Shown here one piece after another: positions 4,986 through 5,396 of a stretch of DNA of 5,396 bases. Each line of letters starts with the position of its first letter. Position 1 is the first letter of the stretch. The DNA lies in NCBI GenBank assembly GCA_029856445.1, contig JAHQWY010000259.1:1-5396 (forward strand), in the 5' to 3' direction. The translations under genes were made by a program, and so were the position numbers. A model generated the notes under the pieces. It was not told the DNA's origin, searched no databases, and saw only the letters and a program-made list of their open reading frames with translations. The stretch comes from Promethearchaeia archaeon (lineage in GTDB: Archaea > Asgardarchaeota > Lokiarchaeia > Sigyniarchaeales > SOKP01).

Positions 4986-5396
4986 TTAATTATTTATTTG
5001 TTTCTTAGAGGAAAATTTTTTCATAGAAATTGGGTTCTCAACCATAAGTTCATATATTTTATTTGCCCTTTTCTTAATGCTAACCATAGTCTTATTTATT
5101 TGATATTTGTCATATCTCTTTTGGGCAATCTTTCTCCATTTCTTTTTCCAAGATGGGAATCCTGTCTTAACAAAACGTTCACGATTTGGAAAATCTCGAC
5201 AGACCCAATTAAATGAAATAAAATATCTCTTCGCACCAGACTCTTCTGTAAGGTTTCGAGAAGTTATCCCAAGTTTTCTAAGGTGCTGGACATATCTTCC
5301 TTCCACAGCATCTTGGAGTTCTCCCTCAATGATAGCAGGTTCATAATAGATATTATTCTTGTTAAAATATTCTCGAACAAGATCAAAACAATCACC
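4986..5396 (-). CDS. Unrecognised basic protein (C-terminal 136 residues; start lies beyond the right edge)
   Basis: The frame is open from base 5396 to the TAA at 4988-4986, giving 136 residues. An internal GTG at 5306-5304 could be read as a start, but 30 well-behaved codons precede it up to the window edge, so the true start is probably outside. The visible part begins as an alpha/beta-looking segment (GDCFDLVREYFNKNNIYYE, then IIEGELQDAVEGRYVQHLRK, residues 23-42), continues with an aromatic strand (RYFISFNWVC) and ends in a highly basic helical tail (KKKWRKIAQKRYDKYQ at 84-99, then KKRANKIYEL). The basic tail suggests nucleic-acid or other polyanion binding, but I cannot name the family. 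No membrane segment is present. It is followed by its own T-rich terminator, so it is probably not in an operon with the receptor-like gene. Confidence 0.75.
   Translation of the reverse strand, partial: GDCFDLVREYFNKNNIYYEPAIIEGELQDAVEGRYVQHLRKLGITSRNLTEESGAKRYFISFNWVCRDFPNRERFVKTGFPSWKKKWRKIAQKRYDKYQINKTMVSIKKRANKIYELMVENPISMKKFSSKKQINN

Noticed and set aside
4998..5346. Two plus-strand open frames (4998-5216 and 5107-5346)
   Set aside because: Both lie antisense to the right-edge gene, with Phe/Ser-rich shadow composition and no evident ribosome binding site that I could support.
1..5396. CRISPR array, insertion sequence, tRNA or rRNA
   Set aside because: No regularly spaced direct repeats, transposase-like frame with terminal repeats, or cloverleaf/rRNA-like GC-richer segment was seen on either strand.

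Overview
The window looks like archaeal DNA, most probably from an Asgard (Lokiarchaeia-like) archaeon. The reasons are strongly AT-rich sequence, TATA-box-like elements about 25 bases ahead of plausible start sites, T-rich tracts instead of hairpin terminators after stop codons, a TTG start with a good Shine-Dalgarno, and above all the central gene. That gene encodes a large, sequon-rich cell-surface protein whose cytosolic tail has a longin-like domain of a type I associate with Asgard proteomes. The lineage is an inference from protein style; no rRNA or marker gene is present.

All four genes lie on the minus strand. In transcription order (right to left) they are: the last 136 residues of an unrecognised basic protein (5396-4986); a T-rich terminator and a 130-base intergenic region holding a TATA box and a perfect inverted repeat; a 1227-residue membrane protein (4855-1172); a 78-base gap with a T10 terminator and a hairpin that covers a ribosome binding site; a 165-residue NYN/LabA-type (PIN-like) nuclease-fold protein (1093-596); a 220-base intergenic stretch; and the first 125 residues of a multi-pass membrane protein that runs off the left edge (375-1). 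The two edge genes are open to the window ends.

The central protein is the main object of interest. It has an N-terminal hydrophobic segment, a jelly-roll (carbohydrate-binding-like) domain, several beta-sandwich/Ig-like domains including four tandem units of about 95 residues, a single transmembrane helix near residues 954-974, a basic stop-transfer patch, a longin-like domain and a terminal winged-helix-like segment. N-glycosylation sequons number 35 before the membrane helix and one after it, which fits the topology. It reads as a surface receptor or adhesin that could couple outside binding to a cytosolic longin module, a fold that in eukaryotes often contacts small GTPases or membrane-trafficking factors. 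That functional link is a hypothesis.

The NYN gene follows in the same direction, but the T10 tract and its own possible promoter mean that co-transcription with the receptor is uncertain. No mobile element, CRISPR array, tRNA or rRNA was seen.
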